Source: Buddleja alternifolia (taxonomy: Eukaryota; Streptophyta; Magnoliopsida; Lamiales; Scrophulariaceae). Taken from it: a stretch of 64,000 nucleotides of DNA. The DNA is taken from contig CM033394.1 of the NCBI GenBank assembly GCA_019426215.1, positions 42,654,423 to 42,718,422 on the forward strand, in the 5' to 3' direction. How positions within the stretch are numbered: position 1 is the stretch's first letter; every line of letters begins with the position of its first letter. Positions 1-12,622 of this stretch are shown piece by piece. A program made the translations under genes and the position numbers. The notes beneath the pieces are model-generated. The model made no database searches. It saw only the letters and a list, made by a program, of their open reading frames with translations, and was not told where the DNA came from.

Positions 1-793
1 CCAAGGAGATCACCACCGGCGCCGGCATTGAGCCTATTTCGGATGCGCGAACGGACTCCATCATGGAATCGTAATACTTGCTCACTCAATCTTAGGTTGT
101 GATCCGGACATTTTCGGAGCATGTTTTTATATCTAGCCCATGCCTCGGCTAAGGACTCATGATTCCCCTGCTTAAACACCTTAATGTTGCTCCTTAGCTC
201 ATTGATTTTGGAGGGTGGAAAGAATTTGCTCAAAAAGGCATCGACCAATTGTCCCCATGTTGTGATGGATTAGGGTGGTAGAGATTTGTACCACATGGTC
301 GCCCTTTCCTTTAATGAGAAGTGGAAGACTCTTAGACGAATTGCATCGAGATCCCGTAGATGAAATTGGATAGTCATGAAAGTATCGTCTAAAGTCTCCA
401 AATGCTCATGAGGTGATTCATGGGGCTCTCCATAGAAGGGTTCGCTTTGCACCATGCTAAAGATGTGTGACGGAATGTGATAATTGGTGCAAAGAAATTT
501 GGAAAGACTACGGGCCCCGGTATAGTGTGGACCCTTGGAGGTAGACTTTCCCGGACCGATGGAAGTCTTTGAGGAGGTGCCGGTTGCATAGCTTGGAATA
601 GATTTTGCAACCATTCCCTGTTTTTCGGGAGATTTATGTCGGGAAAATTCCCATTTGGATTTAGATTGTCGGCCATTTCTCGAGCGCGTCTACTAGATCG
701 AAGAACACGCTCTATCTCCGGCTCAAAATTGTATAGAGGCTCGTTAGAAGAACGGGTCATGCACCACAAATTACACCTAACAATTAAACACAA
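1..793 (-). pseudogene. Athila-like Ty3/gypsy gag, N-terminal part, broken
   Basis: This is the start of a retrotransposon capsid (gag) gene read on the minus strand and running off the window at position 1. It begins near 755 with MTRSSNEPLYNFEPEIER, a start typical of Athila-type gag. It continues into a Retrotrans_gag domain with HEHLETLDD, FHFSLKERATMWYKSLPP and, nearer position 1, FFPPSKINELRSNIKVFKQ and ESLAEAWARYKNMLRKCP. The frame changes once between about 480 and 540, and a stop codon lies at about 268-270 just after SLPP, so the gene cannot make a full protein. It sits directly downstream, in minus-strand terms, of the primer-binding site at 896-913, in the expected order LTR, PBS, gag. 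Calling it gag is safe; the Athila lineage rests mainly on the PBS. Confidence 0.85.
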
Positions 794-895
794 AAAACAA
801 AATTAGAATAATAAAATAAAAGAAAGGTTAGAAATAAACGAAGAACTAAGAATTATGAAAATTTAAACGAAAAATCAAAAACTAAAATGAACAAG

Positions 896-913
896 TCCCC
901 GGCAACGGCGCCA
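896..913 (-). other. Retrotransposon primer-binding site
   Basis: The minus strand reads TGGCGCCGTTGCCGGGGA, the tRNA primer-binding site found after the 5' LTR of Athila and related Tat/Ogre elements in plants. It follows the LTR end by about six bases and precedes gag, which fixes the element's orientation. Confidence 0.85.
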
Positions 914-919
914 AAAACT

Positions 920-1901
920 TGACACGCTAAAAGCTAACGTGCTATTGTAGCAAGTACACTAGTCGTGTGTAGTAATAAGTGGACTAAAAGTCCGGGTTGT
1001 CGAACCACGGAGACTTGAATTCTAGTTTATGATTTTATACAAAAAAAACAACTACAATAAAAGTAACTTAAATGTAAAAACGTGTACAATAAGAACAAGG
1101 TTATGCAAATGAATTAAAACTAATTATAAAGGGAGACTAAGGCACATGCTAGGTCCAAATTGATCAAACATACTTATAAAGGCTCTTGTTGTAGAATTAC
1201 TCTTATATTGTTATGGTGAAAACTCCTAAGGTAGAGAATAACCGATGTCTCGCGTATAAACTCCTATACTTAGATCGTGATTTCCCAAATATCCCTATCC
1301 GGAAATCTAACCACTAAACATGCATTAATGTACTAGAGTTCACTCGATTTGAATCGAACGACTTCACCCGGGAATCTTTACCTATGTCTCTTCATTAGTT
1401 GCGGGTCATGATGTGAATTTCTTGCACCCTAAATCAATTTTCTCCCGAAATATTAACCTAGGCATAAGATTCTAACATATAGTGATCAAGTATATGCAAG
1501 ATAGACAAAAACACAATTTACATCACATAACAATATAAGAACAACCTCAACAATCCTCTATTGTAAGCATATATCACAATTTGGCCTTGCATGGCCCTAG
1601 TCTTACGAATTTAGTTCATAATTGAAAGCATAAAAGACAGAAGAGGAATATTCATAGACATAAATGAAATGAAAAGCTCTTAAAAATCCCTAAATGGTGA
1701 TGATGATGGATCTGAGGAGGAGCCTTTGACTCCCAAGTCTTCTTTTCATTCCTTGTTTTCCCCTCCAAGAGTGATGAAGAATATGGTGAGGAAGGGGGGA
1801 AGAAATAGATTAGGGCTGCCCCCTCTCCTCCAAGAATATGAGAAACTTGACGAGTGTAATGATGAAAGAGTATGGGATTCCCCCTCCTTTTTAGCCCAAC
1901 A
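920..1901 (-). repeat. LTR of the Athila-like element
   Basis: This is the region between the primer-binding site and a plausible LTR start. On the minus strand it would begin TGTTGGGCTAAA (at 1901) and end TGTCA (at 920), giving about 980 bases with TG...CA ends. No second LTR copy is in the window, so the outer boundary at 1901 is inferred. Short open frames here (for example 1652-1906) carry no recognisable domain and are not called as genes. The 96 bases from 1902 to the N gap hold nothing I recognise. Confidence 0.55.
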
Positions 1902-1997
1902 TTCATGTTGCTTTGTTTTTTTTTATAGCATTAGTTTATTTGTTATTTAGGTGTCTTCCTTGTTGTATTTTTTGTTATGCTTATTCTTTTCTGTTGT

Positions 1998-2020
1998 NNN
2001 NNNNNNNNNNNNNNNNNNNN
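1998..2020. other. Assembly gap (23 N)
   Basis: There are 23 consecutive N. The sequence right of the gap begins inside a copia polyprotein, so the gap probably conceals the gag gene and 5' LTR of the element at 2021-12622. The real missing length is unknown. Confidence 0.98.
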
Positions 2021-2029
2021 AGGCAAATA

Positions 2030-5000
2030 TGGGTTTCGAAGATTCTAATTCAGACTAACGTTACTAACAAAGAAGGACCCAAAACAAAATGGGTACCTAA
2101 ATTTGATAGTGGTACCTAGAGCCAACACCGATACCTCAATTTGGTACATAGATAGTGGGTCGTTAAGACATATGACTGGGTCAAAGGATCTCTTGATCAA
2201 CTATCGTGCAACCAATGGTCCTCAAGTTATATTCGGTGATAATTCTAAAGGTAAAACTAAAGGTATAGGTATCATGCAAAGGGGGAACATCATGATTAAT
2301 GATGTATACTATGTTGAGGGTCTTAAACATAATCTTCTTAGCATAAGTCAATTTTGTGATAAAGGCTTTGAAATTAAATTTTCTAGTGACTTGTGCGAGA
2401 TAATCGATATTAAGACAGGATCTACTAAATTAAAAGGAAGAAGAACAAACAATGTATACTGAGTAGATTGGGATTCAACGCTAGATAACAACCCTACATG
2501 TTTTGTAGCTAAGAACCAGAATGAATTGGGTTGGTTATGGCATAGAAAAATGAATCACCTCAACTTTAAGGCAATCTCTCAATTAATATCGCTAAATCTT
2601 GTAGAGGGATTACTTAAGAGTTCCTTTAATAAAGATCGCTTATGTGATGCGTGTCAAATGGGTAAGCAAGTTAAATCATCTTTTAAGAAGAAGCTTCATC
2701 TATCTACATCTCGAATACTTGAATTATTACATTTAGACTTATTTGGTCCTATTCAAATCATGAGCGTCAGTGGTAAAAAGTATTCACTAGTAATAGTTGA
2801 TGATTTCTCACGCTATACATGGGTAGAATTTTTAGCATCTAAAGATGAAACTAGGGCCAAGCTCACATCTCTAATTCGTCAACTACAAAACTCAAAAGAT
2901 CTAAAAGTGACAAGAATGAGAAGTGATAGAGGAACTGAATTTACTAACCATATTGTTGAGAAATTTTGTAAAGACTTTGGAATACTTCATGAGTATTCAG
3001 CGCCTAGAACACCTCAACAAAATGGAGTTGCCGAGCGACGGAACAGAACGCTTAAAGAAGCTGCTAGGACTATGTTAGACGAGTCTAAGCTGCCTCAAAG
3101 GTTTTGGGCCGAAGCTATCAATACTGCTTGCTATACTCAGAACCGGTGTATGATCAACAAGCAACATGAAAAGACTCCATATGAGTTATGGAAGGGACGT
3201 AAGCCTAATGTTTCATACTTTCATGTATTTGGTTCAAAATGTTTCATTCATAACAATGGATCCCAAAGCCTAATGACATTTGATCCTAAAGCAGATGAAG
3301 GAATCTTTCTAGGCTATGCCAAAAATGGAAAGAGCTTTCGCATCTTAAATAAGATCAAATCGAAGGTTGAAGAATCCATTCATGTTGTGTTTGATGATGC
3401 TAACCAAGAACCGAGTAAGGTTAATATGAATGATGTAGGAATTGAAGATTTATCTCCACGAGCGTCACAAATCAATCTGTGTGATGATAGTGATATTGAT
3501 GAAGATAATGAGATCATTTTACCTAATCCTAAGATTACTCGTGAGGATATCAACGATGATATTGCAAGAAACGCTGATGATCATGAAGGGAATGTTCATC
3601 AAGAGCAAACGCAAACTGTAAACACTGAAGCGCCTACGCAAAGAATTGGTCAAGCGACTGCACAGCTTAATCAAGCGTCAGATCAATCTCTTAACCCATT
3701 CCAACCAGACAGAAAATTGCTCAGAGATCATCCACCAGAACTAATTATTGGAGATATTGGAGCACCTGTAGAACTAGAGCCGCTACAATAAATGAGGCCA
3801 TGTTTGCAAGTTTCCTATCTCAAATGGAACCTAAGAAAGTGGATGAAGCACTTAACGATCCAAGCTGGATTGAAGCCATGCAAGAAAAGCTAAATCAGTA
3901 TGAAAGAAACGAGGTATGGATGTTAGTGCCAAGACCAACTCATCAAGGAGTTATTGGTACTAGATGGGTTTATAGAAACAAAATGGATGAGAATGGTATT
4001 GTGATTAGAAACAAAGCCAGACTCGTGGCACAAGGGTACTGTCAAGAAGAGGGTATCGACTTCGATGAGACATACGCTCCTGTCGCCCGTCTTGAAGCTA
4101 TTTGCATGTTTCTAGCGTTTGCAGCATTTAACAAATTTACAGTGTATCAAATGGACGTAAAGAGTGCATTTCTGAATGGTAAACTCCAAGAAGAAGTATA
4201 TGTGGAGCAACCACCAGGATTCATCAACAACCATGGGAAAAGTATGGTCTACAAATTGGACAAGGCACTTTATGGTCTTAAACAAGCACCAAGAGCATGG
4301 TATGACACTCTTTCTATCTTCCTTATAGGTAAAGGCTTTTCAAAAGGTAGCGTTGACACAACGTTATTCAAAATTACCCATAATGAAGATATTCTCTTGG
4401 TTCAAATTTATGTTGATGATATTATATTTGGATCTACCAATAAGCGTCTATGTGAAAAAATTTCGAAAATGATGCAAGATCAATTTGAAATGAGCATGAT
4501 GGGTGAATTAACTTTCTTCCTAGGATTACAAGTTAAACAACTCCCTAATGGCATATTTATAAACCAAACTAAATACACTAGAGATATGATTAAGAAATTT
4601 GGTATGGAAAATGCATCACCTTCCAAAATTCCAATGAGCCAAACGCTTAAGCTAGATAAAGATGAAAGTGGAAAGAAAATTGATATCACTAACTATAGAG
4701 GTATAATTGGATCACTTCTTTATCTTACAGCTAGTAGACCTGATATTATGTTCTCGGTATGCATGTGTGCACGATTTCAAGCCGACCCTAGAGAATCACA
4801 CTTAATTGCTGTCAAAAGGATCCTTAAGTACCTAAAAGGCACACAAAATGTGGGCTTATGGTATCCTAGGGATTCTCCCTTTGAACTAATTGGTTATTTC
4901 AGATGCAGATTTTGCAGGATGCAAAATAGATAGAAAAAGTACTAGTGGTACATGTCAATTTCTAGGTGATAGGCTAATTTCATGGCATAGTAAGAAACAA

Positions 5001-5354
5001 CAGTCCATCGCGACTTCTACCGCTAAAGCTGAGTATGTAGCCGCTGGAAGCTGTTGTGCACAGATCCTTTGGATGAGGCAACAACTTAGAGACTATGGAA
5101 TAGTCTTAGGTCCAACTCCTATCCATTGTGACAATCAAAGCGCCTTAGCGATGACTCAAAATCCAGTTCTTCACTGAACCAAACATATTGACATACGCTG
5201 TCACTTTCTACGTGACCACGTTCAAAAGAAAGATATCTCCATGCACTTCATTGGTACAGAAAAACAACTGGCAGATATCTTCACCAAAGCGCTCAACGAG
5301 CAACGCTTTCTCACTTTAAGAATTGAACTAGGTATGATTGATCTAAACGCTTAA
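2030..5354 (+). pseudogene. pol: Copia pol: protease, integrase, reverse transcriptase, RNase H (broken)
   Basis: The polyprotein replicates and inserts the element. Protease: WYIDSG near 2140, followed by HNLLSISQ. GAG-pre-integrase: WLWHRKMNHLNF with CDACQMGK near 2530-2670. Integrase core: the three acidic positions lie in LDLFGP (about 2740), RSDRGTEF (about 2925) and NGVAERRNRTLKE (about 3020). Reverse transcriptase: [43 protein letters not shown] and the catalytic YVDD near 4410. RNase [57 protein letters not shown]. Damage: a stop at 2461-2463, a frame change near 3791-3800, a frame change near 4893-4905, and a TGA at 5175-5177 just before TKHID. The final stop is near 5352. Order of domains (integrase before RT) confirms copia type. 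Confidence 0.93.
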
Positions 5355-6512
5355 TCATTCGAAACATCATACTTTTGTTAGGCATAAAATTTAGGGGGAA
5401 TTCACTTTATTTTATGCATTTGACAATAAGTTATCGACTTTAAGGGGAACCTTAAAAGAACTAAATATATTTAAGTGAATATGACCAAAAACGTTTTTCC
5501 TTGCATTGGTCATAAGCACTTAGCATTATACACTTAAATCATTCGGACGCTTATTTACAGAAATCTTTCTTAGCGTCTGTGCTATTCTTAAAACACTAAA
5601 CGCTTAAACTTATTCCCAGTCAAGCGCTTAGTAAAAGGTATTACAGATGAAGCGTACCTTACCCGACGCTAAACAGAAAATAGTGGATTAGTCAATCAAT
5701 GCAATTAATGCTGACTTGACATCTCTTATCTCTGTTCAAGAAAACCCAAGGGTACTCATTGATTTTTCAAAAGGACGGGTCAGCTTATGTACACGTGTAA
5801 ATACACTCACCATGTATTCTGGGCAAGTACATCTAACGCTGAATATTTTAACTCTAAAAGTAAACACGGACACCAAAAGTGTGTTGTAATTATCGAAACC
5901 AGTGTGAGAAAAACATTCCATCTTCACATATAAATGTTAACTTTTCATTATTACACACAAGCGTCAAAAGATTGTATACAATGTGATTGAACGCTCAAGC
6001 ACAAAAAGGATTTGGAAATAACTTCAACAAGCAGTCAAGCGTCCATGTAAAGTATGAAGAGCGTCAAATTTCCGATAACACCAATTCATATCTACACGCT
6101 CCAAATAATCAAAAATTGGCGGGTACTTAAATAGTCCTTCAAAATGATGGCTCTCAACCAATTTGTGATGGTATACGTGTCAACTTTTCACACACGCGTG
6201 TATCACAGCTGAAAACTGAATCGTTTTCTTTCAAATCTCCACTCGGACTTCAAAAGATTATATGTGGGAGTTACCAAATGTAACCGTGCCTATCTTTTAA
6301 AATTCACGTCCACAGTTATTTTTACTCAAAGGCTGAGATCTAATTGATTTTGCATGTGTCAAAATCCTAAAGAAGAGAGAAAACACAAATTCAAAACTGT
6401 TTTAATCAAAACTAATTTCGTGCAGAAAAGAACCCATTTTTACTCAAACTCTCTGCAAAAATCTCTCTCTCTCTCTCTGTCAAAGCAAAAATTTCTCAAT
6501 CACTTTCTCCAA
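5355..6512 (+). other. Spacer between pol and env-like region
   Basis: About 1.16 kb without a supported gene. It contains TTAGGGGGAATT at 5391, which resembles a polypurine tract and sits where an ordinary copia element would have one, just after pol. A CT-rich run (CTCTCTCTCTCTCTG) at about 6464-6480 lies shortly before the next ATG. Confidence 0.6.
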
Positions 6513-9500
6513 ATGGCACCCAAAGAAATCTTCTGCTACTTTTACTGAAAAGGTCTTCAAAGTAACCGAAGGTCTTGTGGTGGATTGGAAGTTCCTATAC
6601 GATCATACCCAAATTGACCTATCAGAGATGATGGATTCTGTTGCCGAGGCTGGGCTTTAGAAGTTTCTAACCAGATACTCATACATATTTCCTGGTGAAG
6701 TCGATCACTTCTGGAGAAATGCTAAACTATCAGAAGACGAGACTTCCATCTCTTGTCTATTTCCTATCTCCAAGAAAGAATCCAAGTCATTCACTCTTTC
6801 TGCCGCCACAATCGCTCACAATTTCACCTTACCTAACGAAGGAGCAACCTTGGACACCATCACTGACGAACAGATTGAAGAAGTATGGGTCAGAATCCGA
6901 GCGTATGATGATGTTCCATACAAACAGTACTTCGAGAAGAAAGATATCGTGTCTTGGCTGATTTCTGCAGCAAAAACATTGAATGCAAAGTGGGCACTTT
7001 TGACAAGATTAACCCGTTGCAATTTCGCATGATGACCGCCATCCTGCTAAACATCAAAATTAACTGGAGCGCCTATGTGTCCAGCAGATTCAAAGACTGT
7101 CTGCGCACTTCGAACAAACCTTACGGTTTAGTTCTCAGTGATCTGCTATTTAGAGCAGAATGTACCTCTTCGGCTGGCTTTACTGTAGCCAAACACAAAT
7201 TTTATGGGCCAAGAATCATTCAGAATCTTTTTAACCCACCAAAGATAGGAGGTGCGGCCAGACCTCTCTTTAAGCGCCAAGTTGTGCGTGAAGCGTCAAA
7301 CGAGGAGGCTGAGCGTCCAGCTCCAGAGGATGTTGAGCGTACCGCTCCGAAGAAAGCCGTGAAGCGCCCGGCTGTTACCAAAAAGAGGGCTCCCCGAAAG
7401 CCCAAGGCTCAACCTATTCCATCTCCTCCACAGGATGATGAAGCCACAGATGAAGATGAAGAGGACAAGATTCCTCTTGTAAGCAGAAGAAAACTAGAAA
7501 AAGTCCTTAAGAACATAGACTTTGAAGAACCTACTATTGCACCCACTCAAGCGCCACCGGCTGAAGGGGTGAATGTGAAGCGTATCTTCAAGAAACGCAG
7601 AGGATTACGTAAGCGTCAAACAGATGTTTCTCCTCCAGAGCCTGAGACTACCGAGACAAGCGCTCAAGTTACTATTGCTGTTGAGACTAGTTCTCAGGGT
7701 AAGTTTATTTCTTCCCACAACATTTCCTTTCCTACTTATGTAGAAGATCCTTCTCTTATAGAGGATATCTATTATACAGCTCTTCCTCTAGATGCTGTTC
7801 CAGCAACCAGTGATGTCCATCTGGATGTTGATATGACCGATGTTGTGGCCATCGCTCATGCAGCCGCCACAGAATCTGCAGGTTTAGAGCTTGATGAACC
7901 TGATGTTCCAGAGGTTCCGCTCTTACTCACTCTCACACCGACAACAGAGGCACGCTCAGACGATCAGAGCGACGCTGAAAGCATTGTAATCCACAGAAAC
8001 TTCTTTCAGCTGGATCCTCTAAGGACGATTGATCACTCAGTCGATTACTTACCAACAACACCTGAAGAAGACTTCATTCCTGCAGGATATAATGAAGATA
8101 GTCTTATCAATGCAGAGAATGATATAGCCAAACTTATTCAGTTTGATTTCACTGTCCGAGATACCCTGTTCAACTCAGAGATGACCACAGTTGAACAAGC
8201 GTACTATCTAGCTATTCAGCAAGGGAGGACCCCGAGATAGATTCCTGCCTCACTTGCTCTACAAGCACAAAGATAAGGAGGAAAGACTCCTAGATCCGAT
8301 GTTGATCTGGCTTATTATGGAGACTATGGGCATAGCAAACCAACTGGTTTTGCTCTCAGAGATTTCAACATCCGAGTCTACGACCGCGGATATGAACTCA
8401 TCAATCCCACAGAGGAGCTTTTAAACAGAGAAGGCTACTCTCACTCCTCAACTCTCGTACACAGTGATGCCAATGTCTATTCGGAAAATCCGCTCCGATT
8501 ATAGAAGAATAAAGGTGTACATGCCGGAGATCGTCCAGCTTCTCTTTCGGATATGATCCAGACGGAAGTTGATGCCTATTTTGATAGCGTCTGGAATGCC
8601 AATTATGAACGTTTTGAGGCAATCCTAAACATTCACCAGCAAGGATTTCGTGCTATCCTTAATGCAGGGACTGAGTACTGTATGGCTGAGGTAAATTGGG
8701 CTGAAGCGTATGTTGGCAACAAATACAAATTCGAAGAGTTGGTCAGTGATCCTCATCTCTTCAGCGCCTGTATACATGATAAGAAGCGGAAATTTGCTCA
8801 ATATTGCCTACAGAAGCGTCAAAGGAGAATTGGGTCAGTATTGCGGCTGCCTCTTAGTCGTCAACAAACTGAGCAATCCTTACGCGTAGCGCTGCACAGA
8901 TTTGCAAACACTCCTCTACGCTTTGATAGTCAAGCGCCTTCCAGCGCCAGTTCTTCACCATCTTGCTTGAATTTTACTTCAAGTGACTGTGACGACAACT
9001 TTCGACTGATGATCAAGATCATGACTCCACTCGCTCATTTTGACAGAGTCTCCACAGCCAATCTACGCTCATGGAATGGCTCCCGAATAAACTCCTTCAC
9101 CGGATATCCACTCCTTCCCTCCATCAGACAGGAAGTTCATAGTCACTATGACTTCGTCTTATCTTCAATGGAAAGAAAACAAGCGCTTGCTCAAGCTGTC
9201 TACCCCTATTTGGAAGAATACTACAAAAATTATGTTCCTGAATCTCAGAAACTCAAAGTCCTCCAACGGACAGGCTGATTGGTTTTTCTCAACATTACTA
9301 TTCCGATGCTATCTTTTCCATCAGCCGAGCGCCTTCCAGAATCTTTCCAAGTCATGTACTGGATATCCTTGGGCCAATATACATTAGCGCCATGGATAGT
9401 CCACTTCGTACACTCATTCAAGGTACTTACCTTCCTACTCTACACCTGAATGAACTTCTACAGAGTGCTACATATCCATATGCAGATGAGCCCCTTGCCA

Positions 9501-10633
9501 GCATGGACTTCAAATTTACGGAATTTAGCCGTATAGAATCAGCGCCTGCTGAAGCGCCCATTGAAAGGTTACCTGCACTGCTAGAGTCACCTCGCGCGCC
9601 AGCGCCTGCTGACAGGTTGCCTGCTCCGCCAGCGTCCACTATTGTTGAGAGCTCTCCAGACCAACCTCAAGCGCCTCTTCCTGTTGACAATCCCTCTGCT
9701 TCTGACTCTACTGCATCCACAAAGTCTGTTCCTGACCCAGAGCTTCAAGGGACAGTGTTTGATCCTACTTATCAAGTTTCCATTGAATCACTCAAACACA
9801 CATCTCGCTTCAAGCTTCCCATTAAACCTGCAGTTTCTTCTGCACCCATGACTGAAGGCCTTAAGCAATTTCAGCAAATGGCTGACGCTACTCAGGCAAG
9901 TCATCTGGCCTTAAAAGAAGACATTATCAACCGCTTCACAATTCTAGAAACCTCTCTGACCGACGCTAATCAAGCCCAACTCCTTGTTATGAAAGAACAT
10001 TTTGATCAGCGTCTTAACACTCTTGAGGCCTCTGTTGCTCAGATTGCTACTCAAATCAGTCTCCTCACTCAACATTTTATGAAGACTGATGATGGCAATA
10101 AGGGGGAAGAAAAGAAGAAAGGGGAGAAGAGGAAAACTTCAAGTTCAAGAGCTCAAGATCCTCCTCCGCCACCCAAGAGTCAACATACTCCCACTCCTCC
10201 TCCTACACAAAATAAAGCGCAAGATCCCTATCCATCTTGGGCAACTGCTTTTGCCCCTGCTGGAGCGCCCAGTAAAAGAGAACCTCCAAGAGCGCTCTAC
10301 CCAGATCTTCCAATACCTACAAGAGCACTACTTGAGCAACTTGACATCCCTCTCTCCTTAGCGTCTATTCCAGAACCTACTGATCGGGCAAAAGTCGCTA
10401 TGGAAAGAAAGATGTCTGATCTAAATCGAACCTTCAGAATTTGTCTAAGGTATATGGGTATTAACCCAGAAGAATGGGATAAGCATTTCATCACCTTCAA
10501 ACAAATGAAAGTAGATGAAAACAAGTATATAATCAATAAAGATCATGAGGCGATGATGATGCTAGAAGACCAAATAACTGAAGCAATCCGCGCAGAAATG
10601 CCCAAGAGATACAAGATCAAGCCACGATCTTGA
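6513..10633 (+). pseudogene. Env-like / plant transposon protein region of SIRE-like element
   Basis: This is the third coding region of the element, downstream of pol. It starts at ATG 6513 (MAPKE), shifts frame within ten codons, then reads through with a TAG near 6658 and further frame changes near 7000, 8240 and 9280-9390. The first third holds a globular part resembling the putative plant transposon protein domain (FRMMTAILLNIKINWSAYVS, GLVLSDLLFRAE). Next comes a long proline-, alanine- and acid-rich stretch (PTVTKKRAPRKPKAQP-like, DDEATDEDEEDK), then a second globular section (8553-9278). The last section (9392-10633) is rich in Pro/Ala followed by a heptad-like segment around residues 150-230 and a conserved-looking end (RTFRICLRYMGINPEEWDKH). 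I see no convincing signal peptide or fusion peptide, so env-like is a positional label, not evidence of envelope function. Confidence 0.65.
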
Positions 10634-10830
10634 TTGTACTTTTTGCTTCTTTTGTTTTCATTTCAGTTGTAAAATGCTTGTACTTTAAATGATATATATA
10701 TGATGCATTTTTCAGCTGAAACACCACGTTGAAGCTTAACAAACCTGAACTAACTTACTAACCAACGCTAACTATTATTTCTTAGACTGTCTAACTCTTG
10801 AACTATAAAAGAGTAAGTATTGCCATCATC

Positions 10831-10844
10831 AAAAAGGGGGAAAT
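10831..10844 (+). promoter_or_regulatory. Polypurine tract of SIRE-like element
   Basis: AAAAAGGGGGAAAT immediately precedes the LTR start TGTTAGGAATTTCATG. This is the standard position and composition of the plus-strand DNA primer in LTR retrotransposons. Confidence 0.85.
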
Positions 10845-12622
10845 TGTTAGGAATTTCATGTTAGATGTTTTGATGATGACAATTAGGATTCCATGTTAGA
10901 CCCCAAGAAATGTAAGTATAAAAGCTTTCATAGAACAAATGTATAAGCGCCTAAAAGCGTGTTTATTTAATTAGGCTTGTATTTTTTATCTTTATAAGAT
11001 TTTAGACTAAGGATGTGATACTAAATCACTAGAAGAGTTCTGTGTGAGTCTACCAAGTGATGAAGTTGAAGATCAAGCTTCTGAAGGAACAATAAAGATA
11101 AAGATTAGTCTCAAGCGTCCGTCAAAACGCTAAAAGACTGTCCCAGGTTATGAAACCAGCGCTCAAGATTCTTTTATAGATTTAGACCAAGTACCTAACG
11201 CTAAATCAATGATAGAATTCTGAGTGAGTCTATCAAAGATAAAGTGAAAGGTCAAGCCCCTAAAAGTCGGGAAAAGATACTGACTTTTTTTCAAGCGTCT
11301 GTTTAACATATAGAAGACTGCTTTCAAGAAGACCGACACCCAAAAGCTCAAGCGTCTAGAACTCCAAGCGTAACCTGAAGATTCAAACCCAAGTCATCGA
11401 AGATGCATGAATCAACGGTAATGGTTTCCAAACGGAAATAAGACAAGATGCATCAAAAGTCGGATAAGTGCTATTAAAATATAAGCACTACAACTTATGG
11501 GCAAGCCATATCTTTGACCGAGACTGTCAGAGTTATGAAACCAAGAACATGCCTAACTAATTAAAAATACCCAAAAGTTAGGATTGTCAGAACTCATGGA
11601 ATGTTTAGGGAAACGAGAATCCAACCGTGTCAAACGGACAAAATCTCAAAACAACCTATAAATAATCCCTTCAACAAGATAAGCGTGTGTTAGGTTGTTG
11701 ATACACTTGAACATATAAGTCATATATCCGTGAATAAAGTCACATGCTTTTATATATAGATATACAAAAAGACATAAGAAAGGATAAAAACTTTGTTGAA
11801 AGAAAAGCTTACAAAATTCATAGCCACTTACAAGCTTTTCACAAACATTCCTAAGACAGTCACCCATATCGCAAACCCTTTTAAGAAGAACCTACACTAC
11901 AATTGAGATATCTTCAAGTTGTTTGAACTTTCCAAAAAACAAACAAACCAGTGACCAAAAGCATCAACACCTTTCATCTGAGTGAGAAAGCTTGTTGACT
12001 TACAAGCAATATTTTTGTGTAAAAGAATCTTGTGGAAGAAGATCTTTATTGGAGCTGAAATCTGTGTGACCAAGGAGTTCCAAGATCATATCCAATCTCT
12101 CTCTATTTTGTAGAAGTCTCTGTGTGACTCTTCGATAATCATCATAGTGGAAAACCTCCCTGATAAAAGGAGAAGAAGGACGTAGCTGGGATTACATCAC
12201 CCAGTGAACCTTACAAATACCTTGTGTCATTTATCGCTTTAAGCATTTACTATTTCATTGCTTTACTATTCATATTACATAAATTCTGATAAAGCTTTAA
12301 ATCAACTAAGCGACTACTTTTGATTAATAAACCGAACGCTAAGCTATAAAATACTTCCGCTGTGCTAACCCTGATTTAGTGACTAAACTCTGCCCTACTT
12401 TGGTAAGCGTTGGAATCACCGAGTCTAAGTTAACTTTTCTCAAGCGCCTGAAACTAGCGCTTAAGTCATCATCTCTCAAGCGCCGCACCCAGCGCTTAAA
12501 GCTTTCTGAGCGTTCAAATACTTCAAAGTAATACGAATTTTTAGAAGTCGAAAAAGACTTAAGGGTCTATTCAACCTCCCCCCCCCCTTCTAGACCCTTT
12601 CGTATACCACTTGGGACCAACA
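10845..12622 (+). repeat. 3' LTR of SIRE-like element
   Basis: The LTR is 1778 bases, begins TGTTAGGAATTTCATG and ends TTGGGACCAACA. The same sequence family occurs three more times in the window, in reverse orientation and as solo LTRs. That comparison fixes both ends: the conserved terminal blocks are TTAGGAAATTTCATGTTAGA at the start and a run of C followed by TTCTAGACCCTTTCGTAT near the end. It lands in a minus-strand gypsy gag frame. Confidence 0.92.

Larger units (their letters stand above)
2021..12622 (+). mobile_element. SIRE/Maximus-like Ty1-copia retrotransposon, 5' part lost at gap
   Basis: This is a large copia element. From left to right it holds the end of gag/protease, integrase, reverse transcriptase, RNase H, a spacer of about 1.2 kb, a long additional env-like region, a polypurine tract and a 3' LTR. 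The extra region downstream of pol is the hallmark of SIRE/Maximus (Agrovirus-type) elements. The 3' end lies in a minus-strand gypsy gag fragment at 12622/12623, where the flank begins TTTTT. The left TSD cannot be checked because the 5' LTR is missing. Stops and frameshifts make it non-autonomous. Confidence 0.85.

Noticed and set aside
6513..10633. Viral envelope protein
   Set aside because: No clear signal peptide, fusion peptide or membrane anchor is visible; the position after pol alone does not establish envelope function.
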